Assembly (NCBI GenBank): GCA_038049695.1
Contig: CP142453.1
Coordinates: forward strand, 116,538,001-116,602,000
Reading direction: 5' to 3'
From: Cinnamomum chago
Lineage: Eukaryota > Streptophyta > Magnoliopsida > Laurales > Lauraceae
DNA: 64,000 bases
Part shown: piece after piece, positions 21,939-32,392 of the stretch
Numbering within the stretch: the first letter of the stretch is position 1
Layout: each line of letters starts with the position of its first letter
Program-made: the position numbers and the translations under genes
The notes under the pieces: model-generated
Databases searched by the model: none
What the model saw: only the letters and a program-made list of their open reading frames with translations
What the model was told of the DNA's origin: nothing

Positions 21939-24900
21939 ATGGCAATGGAAGAACTGGGGAAAGTAGTCCTCATATTGTCTGCAGTAACACTTTCCATTTC
22001 TTGGTTACTATTAACGGTGACCAAGAGATCAAGACTTGGGTCGTCCCCACTGCCGCCGGGACCTCGAGGCCTACCAATAATCGGTAGCCTTCCGTTCCTA
22101 AAGCGCGATCTACCCCGCTACTTTGCAGAATTGTCGAATGTCTATGGCCCGATCATGAAGATTAGGTTGGGCAGAAAGCTTTGTATTGTGTTGGGTTCAT
22201 CCTCAGCAGCCAAGGAAGTGCTCAGGGACCATGACATAACTTTCGCAAACCGTGATCCTCCAGTGGTTGCACTAGCTGCATCCCATGGTGGCATGGACCT
22301 AGTCTGGGCTCCTTATGGACTGCAGTGGCGGATGCTGCGCAAGGTATGTGTCAACCAATTGATGAGTAACAATGGCCTTGAGGCTTGCTTGCCTCTCCGG
22401 CGACGAGAGGTGCGCAAGATGGTGGCCAATATCCATGCTAAGATCGGAGAAACCATTAACATAGGGGAGCAGATATATGCAACCATTTTCAATGTGATTG
22501 CGAGTATGTTGTGGGGGAATACAGTCGAAGGAGAGGAGTTCACTTGCACCAGTGTCGAATTTGGACATGTGCTAGAAGAAATGGTTGAGATCTATGGGAA
22601 ACCAGATGTTTCAGATTTGTTTCCTATTCTAGCCAGGTTTGATATACAAGGCCTGGCGCGACGGATGAAGAGATTGGTGTTGTGGGTTGATCGGATTCTT
22701 GATGCCATCATAGATCAAAAGCAGAGAGAGGGAAGCAACAAGGAAAGCAAGGACTTCTTACAATTCCTTTTGCAAATCGTTGAACAGGGCGATCCTAAAA
22801 CACCATTGACAACAACTCATATCAAGGCCTTGTTCATGGTAATTAACTTTCCAAGTTATTATCTTTTTTTTATGGATTCGAAGACTATGCTAAATCCCAG
22901 TAAGTCAGGGACCTTGTAGATCTCCACTTTGGACCCTTGGAAATCTCCCAAAACCAATTGGTGATAAAAAAAAAAAAAAAACTACACAAACAATTAGTTA
23001 ATACCCCCTCTAATGGGAGCATTTTTGCCCTTTGTGATTTCAAATCCGGGACATGTTGGCTCTGATACCATGACAAAGTTGCTAGCCAGTAATTCCAAAA
23101 TCAATTGGTGATAGATAATTACACAAACAACTACTTAACAAGACATATTCGAACAGCTGTTGAGATGAGAGATTACTGGAGAGAAATGTAAGCACCATAC
23201 ACACATACCTATGAAATTTGCGTGGTGAGGTCTATTTATTGTCAAAGGTAGATGTTTGGATTATACTATGCCCCAATGAATTGTAGTCAACCTCGACTGA
23301 TATAGGCCATTAGATTGAAGGAGTTTCTTTGCTATGTGAAGAATATATGTGACCCAATGGTGAATATTACTGAGATGAGTGTACCAATACTCATCCTTAA
23401 TTTGATCTTTCAGACTATTTTCATGGAGACAACCATAAAGACCAAAGACGAAATTGGTTGCTTGAATCATAGTCCGATTGCTTGCATACAATCAGCAATC
23501 TGCTGCTTGTACGGTCCCTAAGCCCATGGCTTATGGCTACAGCAATTGACATCATTGTACTGTAAAAAAATAAGGGCCGGTTTGTTTGAATAAAATACAT
23601 AGGAATTTTGAGAGCTCCATTGAATGATTATTAAAGATGTGAGAGGTAATGGATATAAGGGGAAAACGTAGATAGGATCTTGACTTTCCTAGGTATTGAA
23701 TTACTAGGGTGATGGTTGGGTATTCATTTTCAATCTCCCTTGGATTCTAGTTCCATTAAAGAAGAGGTTATTTGATGGTTGTTTTTGCATATTCAGCTTT
23801 GGTTTTTCATTTTCAATCACTTGCAGAATTACAATCCTAGATATTAAACATGAATCAAACAGGCCCTAAGTAGGTAAGGTTTCCAAACAGTTAATGGGCA
23901 AGATGGGAACTTGGAGATTGGTCACAGGCGGAGTTCTCGCACAATCACCAAGCCAAGTCGTTATGCGGATTAGTTTCCTTAATTATTTATTTCCTTTGTT
24001 GTCGTCCTTAATTTAGGGGATTTGCTTTGATTGGTTCCTTGCTGTTATTTCCTTTCACGTTTGTTCCTTAATTCCTTACTTTGTTTTCTATTTAAATGGC
24101 CTAAGAGCATAATAAAGGCAGAGAATCTTCCAGCAGAGAAATATAGGTCTTCTCAACACCGTGAGTTGAGTCTAAGGTTGTTCTTGCACCGTGAGCAAGA
24201 TATTGGGACGTTTGTTCCATCAAAAGTCAAGCACTCAGTATAAACTTTCAATAATCAAGACATTCCCTAAAATCACCATAACAATCCATTGAGAAATGAT
24301 CTCAATTTATACAGTGAAGAGCAACCCTAATCCACAATTATTCAAAATTCAAACTACCTAAAATTTTTAACAACCATACTAATTCTTATCTAAGATTCTA
24401 ATATTTAACATTCCCTCAATCACATGATCTGTGATGGTTGACATTAAAAATAGAAATATAAATGATAGATATTTTGCAAAAACGATCATATCTTCTTTTT
24501 GAGATCGCCGTTCGTCTTAGATCCATCACCGACGCTACCCGCTCCTATTGGATCTGACATGATCTCTTCCAAAAGTTTTGATCGTGCAAATTGAAGGAGA
24601 AGATGAAGATTTGACGAAGGTGGCGAGATCGTTGGTTGATGGATGGATGAGAGATGATGTTGATTTCTTTTTATCGAAATAGAAAAATTGACAGTGATGA
24701 TTGCAACAGCAGGCCCCAAGTTCGCTTTGATACTATATAAACTTTCAATAATCAAGACATTCCCATAATATCACCCTAACATTTAATTGAGAAATGATCT
24801 CAATTTATGTAGTGAAGAGCAACCCTAATCAACCATGATTCAAAATTCAAACTACCTAAAGTCTCTAACAACCAAACTAATCCTTATCTAAGATCAACCT

Positions 24901-26222
24901 TTCAGTAAAATCTAAACTCCATTGAAGAATAAGACTGTTAATTAGGCATTCTCCATTGAAGAATAAGACAGTTAATTGGGCATTCTAGATGCATATTCAT
25001 TGAGCCTTTGAGTTGGTGGAAATGATGATTTGCATGATTATTGGATCTGTCCTTTTGTTATAGAGCATGTGGTGTACTCAATGTTGCATGTGACGATCTT
25101 GCCATTTTGGAGCCTTGAAATGAAGATAAATTTGCAGAGGTTGACCATTGCTCTAAGGCATCCTTATTGTCATTATTTTTTTTTCTTTGCTATATTGGGC
25201 TACTGGTCCTAGAGTGATTATCGGCATTATTTTCTTGATTAGTTCCTTTAAAAAATCACCTGCACTTGAAGTTCGTAGAAACAGAAGTCCCTGATCCATT
25301 GACATCCCATTAATTCACTTACATCAACTTTATATGGTCCAGGAGTCCAGTACAGAAGTCTTCATCTAGCACAATTTCTTTGACTGGTTAAACATGCTTG
25401 ATTTTGTCAAAATATTTAACTCAACCCAACCAGTTAGGCAGTTTATGCGAGCTGTTGCATTATAATGCAGAAAACCAATATAGTGATCATAAATGAAACA
25501 AACTCATTCTAATATGCACTAACAATGTAGTGGGCTTCTATGAAATTCGAACATGTATTTCTTTCTCCATATTAGTAATTGAACCTTAGTAACAGGACCT
25601 CATCTTAGCGGGGACAGACACAACGTGGACCACATCAGAATGGGCAATGGCCGAGATGATGCAGCATCCCGCTGTAATGAGAAAAGCCCAAGAAGAACTA
25701 GAGCAAGTGGTTGGGATGAACAACACAGTTGAGGAATCACATCTGCCTAAACTGAAGTACTTGGATGCAGTTGTAAAAGAAGTCCTACGTTTGCACCCTG
25801 TGACCCCACTCATGCTTCCCAGAAGCCCCAGTCAGTCATGCACTGTTGGTGGGTATATGGTTCCCAAGGGAACTAGGATCTTTATCAATGTGTGGGCAGT
25901 ACAGAGAGACCCTGATTCTTGGGAAAACCCTTCAGAGTTCAGGCCTGAGAGGTTCTTGGAGGAAACTGGCAAACATGATTATAAGGGCAATGATTATCGA
26001 TATATTCCATTTGGGTCTGGTAGGAGGCTGTGTGCAGGATTGCCCATTGCAGAGAGGATGCTAATGTATGTGCTGGCTACCTTCTTACATTCATTTGAAT
26101 GGAATTTGCCCAAAAATACGAAGCTTAATCTGGAGGGGAAATTTGGGATTGTTCTGAAGAAAGCAGAGCCACTGCTTGGCATCCCCACACCAAGATTATC
26201 CAACACAGTATTATATACTTAG
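21939..26222 (+). CDS. CYP706: CYP706-type cytochrome P450, copy 2 (complete, 508 aa)
   Basis: Exons 21939-22838 (300 codons) and 25596-26222 are joined in phase 0 across TTCATG|GTAATT ... AACAG|GAC, with a 2,757-bp intron. It is an NADPH-dependent microsomal monooxygenase by family. Landmarks: N-terminal membrane anchor about residues 6-27; hinge PLPPGPRG 37-44; I-helix AGTDTT 305-310; ExxR E362/R365; PERF 417-420; heme loop [10 protein letters not shown] with Cys446. Length is normal for a plant A-type P450. CYP706 is chosen for phrases such as RRREVRK, FPILARFDIQGL and the single intron before the I-helix. A TTG at 21930 is in frame but the first ATG is 21939; a second ATG follows at 21945. 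The intron holds a TRIM-like element and a 335-bp insertion. Substrate unknown. It is the only copy in the window with all catalytic motifs and no lesion. Confidence 0.92.
23891..24225 (+). mobile_element. Copy-2-specific insertion, LTR-like
   Basis: This segment is missing between 'ttccaaaaag' and 'tcaagcactcag' in the left duplicate. It has a TATTTAAA box (about 24089-24096) and AATAAAGG about 20 bp later, suggesting a small LTR or other retroelement piece. Flanks aacag/aaaag could be a decayed 5-bp target duplication. It is not certain whether copy 2 gained it or copy 1 lost it. Confidence 0.4.
24238..24905 (-). mobile_element. TRIM-like element, duplicated copy in the CYP706 copy 2 intron
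   Basis: This is the same structure as at 255-930: direct repeats about 24240-24405 and 24738-24898, with an internal part of about 340 bp. The PBS-like GTATCAAAGCGAAC on the - strand has mutated further than in the left copy. It was inherited through the segmental duplication rather than inserted independently. Confidence 0.5.
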
Positions 26223-27140
26223 GAATGGACTGATCATAGTAATGGAATAATGATACACAGATCTCTGGCTTTAGTTTATGTAGTTTCTCATTACAAATAA
26301 GTCTTACTTTGATGGAAGATGATATGGCATCAATTGAATTATCTGCTAATCATGTTCCTTAATAATAAGTGGTTTAGTGTGTCGCCATAGTATTGCTTCA
26401 GCACCGGCCACCTGTTAGCATCCTTGGCGCTGGTCGTTGTATTGAGTTCTTGATAATGAAGTTATGTAAATGAATGAAATATAAGTAAAAGAAACAAAAA
26501 TACAGTTGATCTATAGACTATCCCATTGCAGTTTCTCTCGAATCTCTCTGATGGGACTATTGTTTTATGCAACTGCTTAGCTCTGCCTCTGCCTTTTTTT
26601 TTCTTTTTACCTTTTTTCTTTAACAGTGATTCTTGTTCTTGTCATTTGGAAATGATCTTTATATTTTTCAAGTTTAAAATATAGGTAGTCTCATTTTTCT
26701 AGCCCTCACAGCCTCTCAAAATGGTAAATAGGCCAATAATTAGTGTCTTTTTTCGAAATCAAGAGCACTTTTAAAATGGGGAAAATTTTCTCGAGTGCTC
26801 TAGTTCCTGCCCTTGCACTATTAAAGGGGACATTTTGTTGTTAGAATTCAAAGAAATGCTGTTAGGGAGAATTTGTAATAGTTCAAATGTTGTCCCCTCC
26901 AAATTCTCATGTGCAGCCCAGCATAAAGGATGCTCAATTTGTAGAATTTAAAATACCAAAATGTGTCATTCAAGACTTAGGTTTCTAGAACTCCACCAAT
27001 CAAATAATGAATTCTTCCCGGGTCTGGCCTGTTTAGATTTGCAGGGGTTGGTGAGTCAGAATAAGGTTCCCCTGATGTGGTTCAATCAGATATTTACCAT
27101 GACTCATCTCAAGGTCTTGCTCAAATTTACCACGCGGGTG

Positions 27141-27185
27141 CAAACCGTGTTTCTAGACCAACTGAGCTACCCATTGAGGTTAACT
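27141..27185 (-). mobile_element. SINE remnant (5' end with A box)
   Basis: On the - strand this contains TAGCTCAGTTGG (27158-27169), a canonical pol III A box. The following right-hand flank aactcagaatgac matches the SINE target duplication of the left copy. The poly(A) side and B box are gone. The element is not a tRNA gene: there is no cloverleaf. Confidence 0.65.
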
Positions 27186-27887
27186 CAGAATGACATCGGT
27201 ATAAAATAATGGAACCTCTGCGACCTAGCAAAAGAGCCCTCATGAATAAAAAAGAAAAAGAGCATTGGGCACCATCTTTATCAATCCTTCCATTTTCCTT
27301 AGTACATCTCTACTTCCATTCCATATCCCCCATGTCTGTACTTGTATTTCTCGCATCCTTCATCTCTCTCCTATGGTGGTTAGAGATGTAGTTTCATCTA
27401 TCTTTGTTTGACGTTTACTCTTTCTTTATGTTAATTATACTTATTTTTTAACACTTCCATTACGTTCTTGGTTTTAGTATCGGTTTGGTTGCTTTCATGA
27501 GGATCTGATTCTTACCCAATTATCATTCCTTTGGACAGATTTCTCTTGTGATTTTAGGGTTGAATTCCTCTAATGGATATTGTTAATTACCTAAAATAAT
27601 CCAAAAGAATTTGTAGTCTATCTGAATCGAAGCATCAATTTTACTATTTATCCATAGACCTAAAACAGAGTCCTGTTATTTCAAGTCCAGGTACTTTTAG
27701 GAGGCTGTATTTTGATGACAAACCACAACTAGTGGAGAGAGTAATTTGTTAATGAAATGTGGACACACTCGTTATACAAGTAATCCCAAAGCTAAACTCA
27801 GCAGGTCATAGTAGGACTCGCAGTTTTAATAGTGTAGAGGGCAGTGCCACTTATGTTAAAAACTCAGCAGGTCATAGTAGGACTCAC

Positions 27888-28320
27888 AGGATCCATACAT
27901 ACCCATAGTCATTCAAGATGACCTCTATGTATGGGCAGATACTCATGGTTCTTCAAGATTACATACATCATGTTACATATAAATTATTTGATGCATAGAT
28001 GAATTGTGTACACAAGTATGAATAATTTATATAGTGGACCATCTATTCACTGTATCATCATTGATTTAAGCTGCAGAATCTGGCCTGCAAATGGGTGAGT
28101 CCTGCATTTTGGGGGATGCCCCAAGGATGGGGTTTCTCTCAGAGAGATTCACGGGCTTAAAATCGAAGCTGAAAACTACAATGGGCATGATTGAGAAATC
28201 TTCCTGCATGGTAAGTGGTGGAACCCAATCGCAAACGGCACAATGTCTTTGTTCTCGATTAGTCAACCCCTGCAGCTCAAAACCACAACCATGTGACAAG
28301 ATACCCCACTTCAAAAAAAA
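27888..28320 (-). pseudogene. Copper amine oxidase remnant (last exon and 3' flank)
   Basis: The sequence is collinear with 32217-32650, the last exon and 3' UTR of the intact amine oxidase gene. The exon part (28269-28066, - strand) still reads QEDFSIMPIVVFSFDFKPV ... ERNPILGASP and ends at the same TAA. A 1-bp loss near 28209 and substitutions destroy the F-HH-VP motif that holds the third copper-ligand His. The upstream exons are absent; the sequence passes directly into the CYP706 copy 3 promoter. The distance from the CYP706 copy 2 stop to this stop (1,844 bp) is close to that from copy 3 to the intact gene (1,898 bp). This marks it as the counterpart in a duplicated two-gene unit. Confidence 0.88.
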
Positions 28321-28447
28321 TCAAATTTTGACTCAAAGTGCAGGGTATCTCCAAAGTTCATCTCATCATTTTTATTTCTTTTTATCTTTTTTCTCTATTA
28401 AAGTTTATCAGGTGTTTCCTACATTTACAATTGCACATGCAATAAAT

Positions 28448-28455
28448 TATATAAG
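28448..28455 (+). promoter_or_regulatory. Putative TATA box of CYP706 copy 3
   Basis: TATATAAG is at the position equivalent to the TATA box of copy 2, within about 150 bp of conserved promoter (28344-28490). It is followed by the G/T tract instead of a normal leader and ATG. Confidence 0.45.
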
Positions 28456-28493
28456 AAGCATTAGTCTAACACCATGAGCGCCCCCTGGCCTTG

Positions 28494-28568
28494 GGGGGGT
28501 TTTTTTTTTTTTTTTTTGGGGGTGGGTGGGTGGGTGGGGTTTTTTTTGGGGGGGTGGGTGGGTGTGGC
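28494..28568 (+). repeat. G/T low-complexity tract with G-quadruplex motif
   Basis: Runs of G and T replace the 5' leader and the first 40 or so codons of CYP706 copy 3. The equivalent interval in copy 2 is about 200 bp; here it is about 80 bp. 28518-28539 has four or more G-runs with single-T loops, a strong G-quadruplex motif. It may be a real deletion scar or an assembly/sequencing artefact. Confidence 0.85.
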
Positions 28569-28573
28569 TTTAA

Positions 28574-30495
28574 CCTCGAGGCCTACCGTTGATCGGTAGC
28601 CTCCCGTTCCTCAAGCACGATCTCCACCGTCAGTTTGCTGAATTGTCCAAGGTCTATGGCCCCATCATGAAGATTCGACTGGGCAGCAAGATTTGTATTG
28701 TGCTGGGTTCATCTTCAGCAGCCAAGGAAGTCCTCAAGGACCATGACATAACCTTCGCTAACCACGATCCTGGTGTGGCTGCACTAGCTGCTTCCTACGG
28801 TGGCATGGACATAGTTTGGGCTCCTTGTGGATCGCAGTGGCGGATGCTGCGCAAGGTGTGTATCCACCAATTGATGAATAACAATAGTCTTGATGCTTGC
28901 TCAGCACTCCGGCGACGAGAGGTGCGCAAGATGGTGGCCGACATCCATGCTAAGACCGGTGAAACAATAAACATAGGAGAGCAAATATATGCAGCAATTC
29001 TCAACGTCATTACAGGCATGTTATGGGGAGATACGGTCAAAGGGGAGGAGTTCAGTTGCACTGGTGCCAAATTTCGGTGTGTGATTGATGAAATGGTTGA
29101 GATCTTTAGGAAACCAAATGTTTTGGATTTGTTTCCTATTCTAGCCAGGTTTGATATACAAGGCCTGGCGCGGCAGATGAAAAGATGCATGTTGTTGGTT
29201 GATCAAATCCTCGATGCAATCATAGATCGCAATAAGAAACAGGGAAGCAGCAAGGAAAGCAAAGATTTCTTACAATATCTTTTGCGGCTCAGGGACCAGG
29301 GAGACCCTAAAATTCCATTGACAACAACTCATATCAAGGCCTTGTTCCTGGTAATTAACTTTCCAAATTAGGTTTTTTTTTTTTCCTTTTTTTTTAACAC
29401 TTTTGAAGCTTATGCTAAATCCTTGAAAGTCTTTCGGTCTTTTATGATATGGTTGAAGACTGAAGAGCGATTGAGAAGGGGGAAGATCGACAGTTGATCA
29501 TGAATTCATGATATTCCTAGGATTCAATTTTTTTTTTTTTTTTTGGTTAGAGGGTGAGATATAATTTTCTACAAAGTGGGGGATATTCTGATGATCCATC
29601 CCCTTTCTAGATCTCCCCTTTGATAAATTGACCCTTCGCAATTAACACGATAGATTCACAGGCGCTGAGATAAATGATTAGAGGGGAGACAATTGCAAGC
29701 AAACGTACTACATACCTATGAAATTTGCCTGGTGAGTCTGTTTATTGTAAAGGAAGACACTTGGATTTGTATTATTCCCCAGGCCCGGTCCCCATATTCG
29801 GGCCACAGAGACTTTTCTTTAAAAATTTGAACATGTATTTCTTTGGCCAGATTAGTAATTGAAACTTAGTAACAGGACCTCACCGTGGCTGGGACGGACA
29901 CGACGTGGCCCACATCAGAATGGGCAATGGCAGAGATAATGCAGCATCCCGCGGTAATGAGTCGAGCCCAAGAAGAACTAGAGCAAGTGGTTGGGATGAA
30001 CAGCACAGTTGAGGAATCACATCTGCCTAAACTGAAATATTTGGATGCAGTGGTAAAAGAAGTCATGCGTCTCCACCCTGTGCTCCCAGTCATGCTTCCT
30101 AGAAGCCCCAGCCGCACATGCACCATTGGTGGGTATATGGTTCCCATGGGAACTAGTATCTGGATCAATACGTGGGCAATACATAGAGACCCTGATTCTT
30201 GGGAAGACCCGTTGGAGTTCAGGCCAGAGAGATTCTTGGAGGAAGCTGGCAAATGTGATTATAAGGGCAACGATTATTTCCTTTTGGGTCTGGTAGGAGG
30301 CTATGTGCAGGATTGCCCATTGCAGAGAAGATGCTAATGTATGCGTTAGCTACCTTCATACATTCATTTGAATGGCATTTGCCTGAAAAGACGACACTTA
30401 ATCTTGAGGAGAATTTTGGGGTTGTTCTGAAGCAAGCAGAGCCATTGCTTGCCATTCCCACACCAAGATTATCCAACCCAGAATTATGTTTTTAG
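28574..30495 (+). pseudogene. CYP706: CYP706-type cytochrome P450, copy 3 (pseudogene)
   Basis: Exon 1 similarity starts at PRGLPLIGSLPF (28574) and runs open to TTCCTG|GTAATT (29350). Exon 2 starts at 29876 (AACAG|GACCTC) and reads AGTDTTW, KEVMR and FRPERFLEEAG. At about 30278 the copy 2 sequence 'cgatatattcca' is replaced by 'ttcct', a net loss of 7 bp. This shifts frame immediately before the heme loop and leads to a stop at 30337. The loop [10 protein letters not shown] (Cys codon 30304-30306) and the rest to TAG 30493-30495 remain open in the other frame. No ATG, membrane anchor or proline hinge is present. The intron is only 525 bp and lacks the TEs of copy 2. It is clearly more diverged from copies 1 and 2 than these are from each other. 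Confidence 0.92.
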
Positions 30496-32392
30496 GAATT
30501 GACTTGTCATGGTAATGGAATAATCATACACATATCTATGGCTTGAGTTCATGTATTTCTCATTACAAGTCAGCCTTCCTTTGATAGAAGATGATATGTT
30601 GTCCATTGAATTATCAACTCTGTGTGTGTGTGCGTGTCACCATAGTATTCCTTTAGCACCCCACCCTGCCTCTTTGGTTTGTATTGAGTTCTTGAGAACT
30701 ATGTTATATAAATGAATGGAATATTAAAATAATAATAATAATAATAATAATACAGTTTCTTTGGTAACGATTGCCACTTCTTGTTATTTTGTATGTCTTT
30801 GTGAAACAGGCAGGGAACATGAAAATCTGATGTGCCCCAGTTGTTCTGTAGATTGTCCCATTGCATTTTCACTTGTATCTCTCTAATGGGACTATTGTTT
30901 TTTGCAACGGCTAGCTCTAGCCCTTTTTGGTCACTTTTTTTTTTTCCCGCCCCTGCTTGTTGTTCTTGTCATTTCATATAATCTTTACATTTCTCAGTTT
31001 AGCTACTCTCATCATTCTCATCTCCTAAACTCTCAAAATGGTAAATTGGCTGGTAATTAGCGACTTTTTTCAAATCAAGAGTACTTTTAAAATAGGTCAA
31101 ATTGTTTAGAGTGATCTAGTTCCTGCCCCTGCACTATTCTGAAGGGGAATTTTGTTTTTAAAATCCAGAGAATTGCTGAAAGGATTGTTCATATGTTGTC
31201 CCCTCCAAATTCTCCTGGGCAGCACAGCATCTAGGATGCTCAATTTACTCATAATGAAGTGTCATTTCAAAAGCTAGGTTTTTACAATCCACCAAGCAAA
31301 TAAGAGATTCCATAGACATGGGGCCTGTTTTTTTTATTAGAACTTCTATAAGTACTTGTGATGTTGTGGTTGTTTTGACTTGACGTGACATCTAGTTATC
31401 CACTCCATTTGCAAATGCCATTTTCTTGGAGAAAATTCCAAAATTGTAGCTACCTAAAAGGTATCAAATGACTTTCGACATTTCTAAAGTTCTAAAACCC
31501 TTTGGGATTTTGCTTTTTGATGGAATTTCTAGACGCTCACCACAGGGGAGCATTCACAAATTCTACTATGAAATTTTCCTAACAGGAATTCCATGAATTC
31601 CATTAAAGAAACTAGCACCAAATGTCAAAAATATCCGCCTAGCATTGCTGAAATCTTGAACTTATCACAATAGCATCACAATATTTGATTTTGCAAATAT
31701 CTCAATTGCGATATTATTGCAACGAATTCAATTGATCATCGTCTAGTTTTATTGTGATACCATCATGATATCTTCATGTGATCTCCTAGCTGCTGCTGCT
31801 TCTCTTTTTCGAAACTTCTTTCTGCGATGTTTCTGTTTTTTGGCTTAAAATTTAATTTAATTTTAACAATAGCTATCCAAATAATATTCAGGTAAAAAAC
31901 ACAAAATTTAAAACGTTTTCCATTATCTCCCCTGTTATTTTCTGAAAACGAGATTTGCAACGTTGGCCATGACATCTGCTTTTCCCTGGGCACTCAAGAC
32001 TAATGCAAACTGCAAATTTTGAGACTCAAGATCAATAGAATTCGGTGTCTGCCCACCGAGAGGCATCAATCAATAGAGAATAATTACATGCCAAACAATA
32101 TACTCCCCTTTGCACAGGATCCATACAAAGCTATATAGTCATTCAAGATGACCTCCACGTCTGGACAGATGCCCCTAGTGATCTTGTAGATGTATACAAT
32201 GCATTCCCCTTTGGAAAGGATCCATACATACCCATAGTCATTCAAGATGACCTCTATGTATGGACATAAATACCCATAGTTCTTATTTACAAACAGCATG
32301 TGCATATAAATATTTGATGCATAGATGAATTGTGTACACGAAGTATGAACAATTGATACAGTGAACCATCTATTCACTATATCATCATTGAT
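30496..32392. other. Convergent intergenic region between CYP706 copy 3 and the amine oxidase gene
   Basis: No gene. The left part matches the 3' flanks of the other CYP706 copies. It holds an (AAT)n microsatellite (30726-30752). The right part is the 3' UTR and flank of the amine oxidase gene, with a degenerate direct repeat (ggatccataca...attcaagatgacctc, about 32118 and 32218). The minus ORFs here are not supported. Confidence 0.6.

Larger units (their letters stand above)
23642..27506. repeat. Segmental duplication, right copy
   Basis: This is the counterpart of 1-3956. It covers the distal intron, exon 2 and 3' flank of CYP706 copy 2. It has a 335-bp segment absent from the left copy (about 23891-24225) and lacks about 430 bp present there, including most of a SINE. 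Confidence 0.95.

Noticed and set aside
27158..27169. tRNA gene suggested by the A-box sequence
   Set aside because: Only an A box is present, without a cloverleaf, anticodon stem or B box. It fits a SINE remnant.
32084..32377. 97-codon minus ORF downstream of the CuAO stop
   Set aside because: It is in the 3' UTR and over a short direct repeat, and it is not preserved in the duplicated CuAO remnant.
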